Part shown: positions 25,339-28,114 of the stretch, in pieces
How the letters are laid out: each line of letters starts with the position of its first letter
How positions within the stretch are numbered: the stretch's first letter is position 1
NCBI GenBank assembly: GCA_964533435.1
Contig: CAZHLU010000003.1
Coordinates: forward strand, 1 to 28,114
Direction: 5' to 3'
DNA from: CAZWIT01 sp964533435
Lineage (GTDB): Bacteria; Patescibacteriota; Patescibacteriia; UBA1558; GWA2-36-10
Length of the DNA: 28,114 nt
The notes under the pieces: generated by a model
The model's input: the letters and a program-made list of their open reading frames with translations, nothing else
Told to the model about the DNA's origin: nothing
The model's database searches: none
Translations under genes and position numbers: made by a program

Positions 25339-26325
25339 TTAGTCTAAAAATCTAAAACTATCAGCCATCGCTTGATCAAAATAAAATCGCCCGCTATCAT
25401 CTAGACCAAAAACGTACTCCTGTCCAATAAGCCAAGCCGCTACTTTAGCCTGCTTTGGAGAATATTTCACAAAGCTTAAAGCATTAATATAACAGCTTGA
25501 ATCAAACAAATCTTTCCCGTCCCAATCAGTGTATATATTATAAACACCTTTTTGCAACGACTCCTCTCTACTGCCCAACTTACAAGCACTGCCAAAACCT
25601 TTATAAAAGTCCCCTAAAAATATATTTAAATCATTATCATCGTAAATACGATCTTTAATTACAATTGCCCACAAACCAAACTCCTCTAAATTATTTATAT
25701 TATACTCATATTTTTCACAGCTAGTATCAGTAATCTTATAAGAATATTCAGGAGCTATATATAGTCTATCTTTATCTTCAAAAATTTTGCTTGGCACCAA
25801 ACCAGAGCTAAGCTGATAACGACCATCTTTGAGAGTACAGCTAGCTCCTAAATTCCAATAACTAGCCGGGTATTTAATCTCAAAACCTAAATCCTCGCTC
25901 CTATATATTTGCCAATCTTTATATTCAGATATTTTATACCACGCTTGCCAATCTGACTCTGCTTCATCAAGTAAATATTTTTTTTCAAAAATATTGCTAT
26001 CGCAAATATCAAAATCCGAAACTGACACGCCGCTGATTGCCACCAAAGCACCCATAGAAGCACATGCTAAGCTACGCTTAATATTATTTTTAAATATAAA
26101 CTCATCATCAGAATTAATATTATCAATCAAAAATGGCACGGCCGCCGACAACTTATATTCTTTAACAAAATCACTAGCTATGATTTTTTCCTGAACACTG
26201 CCATTGGTCAACTTATCCAAGTGATAGGCTGCTAAATTTTTAACCCGATTTGACATCACGAGCAAAACCAGGCTGAAAATAATAAGTAAAAACAAAATGC
26301 CTATTTTTATTTTTTTATTAAACAT
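25339..26325 (-). CDS. Membrane-anchored protein, candidate immunity partner of the RHS-CHAP protein
   Basis: 328 residues. An N-terminal membrane segment (about 7-24, IGILFLLIIFSLVLLVMS) is followed by a helical, HEAT-like stretch (about 32-100; VQEKIIASDFVKEYKLSAAVPFLIDNI is too long to be random helix). Then comes a soluble domain with IYRSEDLGFEIKYPASYW near 141-158, a pattern common in surface-exposed lipoprotein-like proteins of this group, and several cysteines. It probably faces outward. It starts 1 nt after the RHS-CHAP stop and shares its terminator. An external anchored protein is what immunity against a peptidoglycan hydrolase would need, but it could equally be an unrelated accessory protein. 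Confidence 0.7.
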   Translation of the reverse strand: MFNKKIKIGILFLLIIFSLVLLVMSNRVKNLAAYHLDKLTNGSVQEKIIASDFVKEYKLSAAVPFLIDNINSDDEFIFKNNIKRSLACASMGALVAISGVSVSDFDICDSNIFEKKYLLDEAESDWQAWYKISEYKDWQIYRSEDLGFEIKYPASYWNLGASCTLKDGRYQLSSGLVPSKIFEDKDRLYIAPEYSYKITDTSCEKYEYNINNLEEFGLWAIVIKDRIYDDNDLNIFLGDFYKGFGSACKLGSREESLQKGVYNIYTDWDGKDLFDSSCYINALSFVKYSPKQAKVAAWLIGQEYVFGLDDSGRFYFDQAMADSFRFLD

Positions 26326-26326
26326 G

Positions 26327-27514
26327 TTATTGATTATAATAAATATAATTTTGACTAGCCGGACTATGAAGAGTGCCGGTATAATTATTCGTTTGCGCCG
26401 CTAAACTTTGATTTTGATAACGTGTCCATGCTTGAACTTTGTAAGCTCCCCTGCCTGCCACAGTATACACTGGATTATTATACTGATCATAGGTCCGTTG
26501 AAAAGACTGTTCGTAGAGGCCCTGTGCTCGACCATAATTCTGCTCAAGAGTATATACATGTCCGCTGCCTGATTTTTCGTCAAAAACAACCTCACTTATT
26601 ACTCCGATATGACCAACCCCGTTAGCATGAGACCAGGTCATAATATCATTTTCTTGCGGCATTATCTTGCCGCCATTTTTATACACAATAAAGTCCCCAG
26701 AATTTTTACCACCATTAAATTGATTTAACAATTCCTGTTTGCCATAATTTTCTGCTTTGCCTAAGCCTCCAATTTTTACGCCGTACTGGCTAGCAGTAAA
26801 CCTCTGAAATAAATCAACGCATTGATAGGGATTTTTATCTTGACCGCTAAGAATACCTCCACTTTTAACAGCTACGCCTCTATAAGTACCCAAAAGATCA
26901 CCAGTGGCATAGCTTTTATTAACCGGATAATACGGCTGATATTCTGATACTTTTTCACCACTTTGATCTACTAGCTTAAGTGGATTATTACGAGCATAAC
27001 TATAAGCATTAAGCTGTTGAGGATCTGATAAATACTGCTCTACACTCTGTAAATAAACTGGATCAAGTGAGCTAAAGCGACCTAAAACATTATCATAATA
27101 ACGCGCTCCAAAATATTGCCAGTTGTTTTCAGAATCAAGCTCTTTGTCACTAAATTGATAAGAATAATCAATACTAGAAGTGCTATTTTGCAATTTACCA
27201 AAGGACTGATAATCATAATTAGTGACAATTTGCCCGCTACTATCAGTAATTAATACTGGCGAGGCTAAATGGTCATCTAGATTATAATAAATATTGCCAT
27301 GATTATCGATACTAGCAATTTTTTGACCTGCCAAATAAATATAATCCTGATTGCCGGTTTTTAAATCGCTAGTAAAATACTTATCCACATACTTAGTGCG
27401 ATCAACAACTGTTTTTTGTTTAAGAACGCTTGCCTGCGAAACATTTGGCCAAATATTTAATAAAAAAATAATGGTCAAAAATAAACACTTAAATCCGCTT
27501 TTCTTTTGAGGCAT
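26327..27514 (-). CDS. Minimal secreted RHS tip fused to a CHAP peptidoglycan hydrolase domain
   Basis: 395 residues. Signal peptide 1-28 (ending SQA). Residues about 40-188 match the last part of the RHS core of the 2,263-residue protein in order: KYF...Y(I/L), DDHLASPVLI, SFGKL, KELDSENNWQYFGARYYDN, LGRFSSLDP and YSYARNNP. There is no SpvB part and no YD array. The rest (about 205-365) is a CHAP amidase/peptidase: catalytic C232 in NPYQCVDLF, H302 in GVGHIGVI, and the acidic/Asn residue in LEQN (324-326), with QENDIMTW before the histidine. CHAP enzymes cut peptidoglycan cross-links or the amide bond. It is preceded by a strong promoter with a hairpin in its leader, and is followed by its candidate partner after 1 nt. 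Confidence 0.9.
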   Translation of the reverse strand: MPQKKSGFKCLFLTIIFLLNIWPNVSQASVLKQKTVVDRTKYVDKYFTSDLKTGNQDYIYLAGQKIASIDNHGNIYYNLDDHLASPVLITDSSGQIVTNYDYQSFGKLQNSTSSIDYSYQFSDKELDSENNWQYFGARYYDNVLGRFSSLDPVYLQSVEQYLSDPQQLNAYSYARNNPLKLVDQSGEKVSEYQPYYPVNKSYATGDLLGTYRGVAVKSGGILSGQDKNPYQCVDLFQRFTASQYGVKIGGLGKAENYGKQELLNQFNGGKNSGDFIVYKNGGKIMPQENDIMTWSHANGVGHIGVISEVVFDEKSGSGHVYTLEQNYGRAQGLYEQSFQRTYDQYNNPVYTVAGRGAYKVQAWTRYQNQSLAAQTNNYTGTLHSPASQNYIYYNQ

Positions 27515-27555
27515 AACTTTAAATTAATAATTAAAGCTTGCCTGTGTTTTTTAAA

Positions 27556-27583
27556 TTAAAAAGACAATTAAAAATAATTGCCT
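27556..27583 (-). terminator. Terminator-like hairpin in the leader of the RHS-CHAP gene
   Basis: Minus strand AGGCAATTA pairs with TAATTGTCT (one G-U), 4-nt loop, followed by TTTT. It lies between the promoter at 27644-27673 and the ATG at 27514, so it may be an attenuator or the end of a short RNA of about 80 nt. A 10-codon ORF (27618-27586, starting MLSAK) ends 2 nt before it. Confidence 0.5.
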
Positions 27584-27643
27584 GTTTAATGCCTGAGTTC
27601 TTGCTTAGCGCTTAGCATTTTATCACTTTTCTAATTTGTCTTT

Positions 27644-27673
27644 ATTATATACCTAACAAAAAATAATAGTCAA
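27644..27673 (-). promoter_or_regulatory. Promoter upstream of the RHS-CHAP operon
   Basis: Minus strand TTGACT (27673-27668), 18-nt spacer, TATAAT (27649-27644); the -35 starts 4 nt past the histidine kinase stop. Predicted start near 27637, leader about 120 nt. Confidence 0.65.
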
Positions 27674-27676
27674 ATT

Positions 27677-28114
27677 TTATTTAAACTCCTCAGCACTAGC
27701 TATCTTAGTCATTTCGCCATTACCATCAATTGGTATTATAAATTGAAAAGTACTACCCTTACCTTTGCCCGCACTCTCTGCCCAAACCTGACCACCATGC
27801 TCTTTGATAATCTTTTGAGCAATAAACAAACCTAAACCAGAGCCACCAGTATGAATTTGGGCCACTCCCGAACCACGGACAAATTTTCTAAATAAAGTTT
27901 TAGCCTCTTCTGGGTCAATACCGATACCAGTATCTTTTACTACAAAACGAAAATCTTTATTATCAACACTAGCTGAAACTTTGACCGAACCGCTCAGAGT
28001 GTATTTTATAGAATTATCAATTAAATTCAAAATTACTTCCCTTAATTTATCACTATCAGCATTAATTAAAGGCAAGGCCTTTTTAGGCTCTTCGTAAACT
28101 AATTCCAATTTTTT
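27677..28114 (-). CDS. Histidine kinase, C-terminal ATPase domain (5' part outside window)
   Basis: The frame runs open into the window edge, so the N-terminal sensor and the phospho-acceptor histidine are not visible. The visible part, about 145 residues, is a complete HATPase_c domain: N box ILNLIDNSIKYT, G1 box DTGIGI, F box LFRKFVRG and G2 box GGSGLGLF, ending with GKGKGSTFQFIIP and a short acidic tail. The TTG at 28108 is not a real start because the frame continues upstream. No response regulator is in view. Its stop is followed directly by the RHS-CHAP promoter. Confidence 0.93.
   Translation of the reverse strand, partial: KKLELVYEEPKKALPLINADSDKLREVILNLIDNSIKYTLSGSVKVSASVDNKDFRFVVKDTGIGIDPEEAKTLFRKFVRGSGVAQIHTGGSGLGLFIAQKIIKEHGGQVWAESAGKGKGSTFQFIIPIDGNGEMTKIASAEEFK

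Noticed and set aside
26327..27514. Treating the 395-residue RHS gene as a pseudogene or displaced orphan tip
   Set aside because: It has an intact signal peptide, promoter and complete CHAP catalytic residues, and no RHS remnants are visible in the 160 nt upstream.
27677..28108. TTG at 28108 as the start of the histidine kinase
   Set aside because: The frame continues open to the window edge, and an ATPase domain without its dimerisation domain would be incomplete; the gene is simply cut by the window.

Overview
The window looks like a chromosomal piece of a Candidate Phyla Radiation bacterium (Patescibacteria, probably a Parcubacteria-type lineage). The reasons are: AT-rich DNA; tightly packed genes with 1-5 nt gaps and mostly no Shine-Dalgarno sequence; very large secreted multidomain proteins, one ending in a peptidoglycan-binding-like module; and a lower-glycolysis operon beside cell-wall genes. 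The lineage is inferred from style, not from a marker gene. All genes but one (8532-8972) are on the minus strand. No rRNA, tRNA, CRISPR array, transposase or phage structural gene was seen.

Layout in coordinate order: (a) 1-5696, an unfinished ORF of at least 1,898 codons for a giant secreted protein with duplicated sugar-binding-like modules, fibronectin type III repeats, an embedded SGNH/sialate-O-acetylesterase-like domain and a peptidoglycan-binding C-terminus. (b) 5819-6646, a Com-like zinc ribbon fused to two PAS domains. (c) 6722-8480, an uppP-mltG cell-wall operon divergent from a DUF212/YuiD-like phosphatase gene. (d) 8969-14949, an operon of a membrane-anchored protein, pgk, eno and two adjacent paralogous gpmI genes, covering 1,3-bisphosphoglycerate to PEP. 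(e) 15143-22261, a 2,263-residue secreted SpvB/LamG/FG-GAP/TcdB/RHS protein with a variable C-terminal tip and a 106-residue downstream gene that fits an immunity protein. (f) 22291-23727, a small membrane protein, an HExxH protein and a short SAM methyltransferase.

(g) 23743-25269 is the most distinctive part. A compact cassette encodes a 54-residue Cys-rich peptide with two CRTCD repeats, an intercistronic hairpin and a radical SAM/SPASM enzyme, with its own near-consensus promoter and terminator. Unlike the other genes it has strong Shine-Dalgarno sites, and the peptide gene is GC-rich (94 of 165 bases by hand count). It reads as a horizontally acquired RiPP (ribosomally made, post-translationally modified peptide) system. 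(h) 25275-27673 holds a second RHS-type gene: a minimal RHS tip with its own signal peptide fused to a CHAP peptidoglycan hydrolase domain, followed after 1 nt by a membrane-anchored protein that could be its immunity partner. (i) 27677-28114 is the C-terminal end of a histidine kinase.

Together the window combines housekeeping (wall synthesis, lower glycolysis) with an unusual density of surface or antagonism systems: a giant esterase/adhesin, two RHS-type effector candidates with partners, and a RiPP cassette. All functions are assigned from motifs read by eye; no database search was possible.
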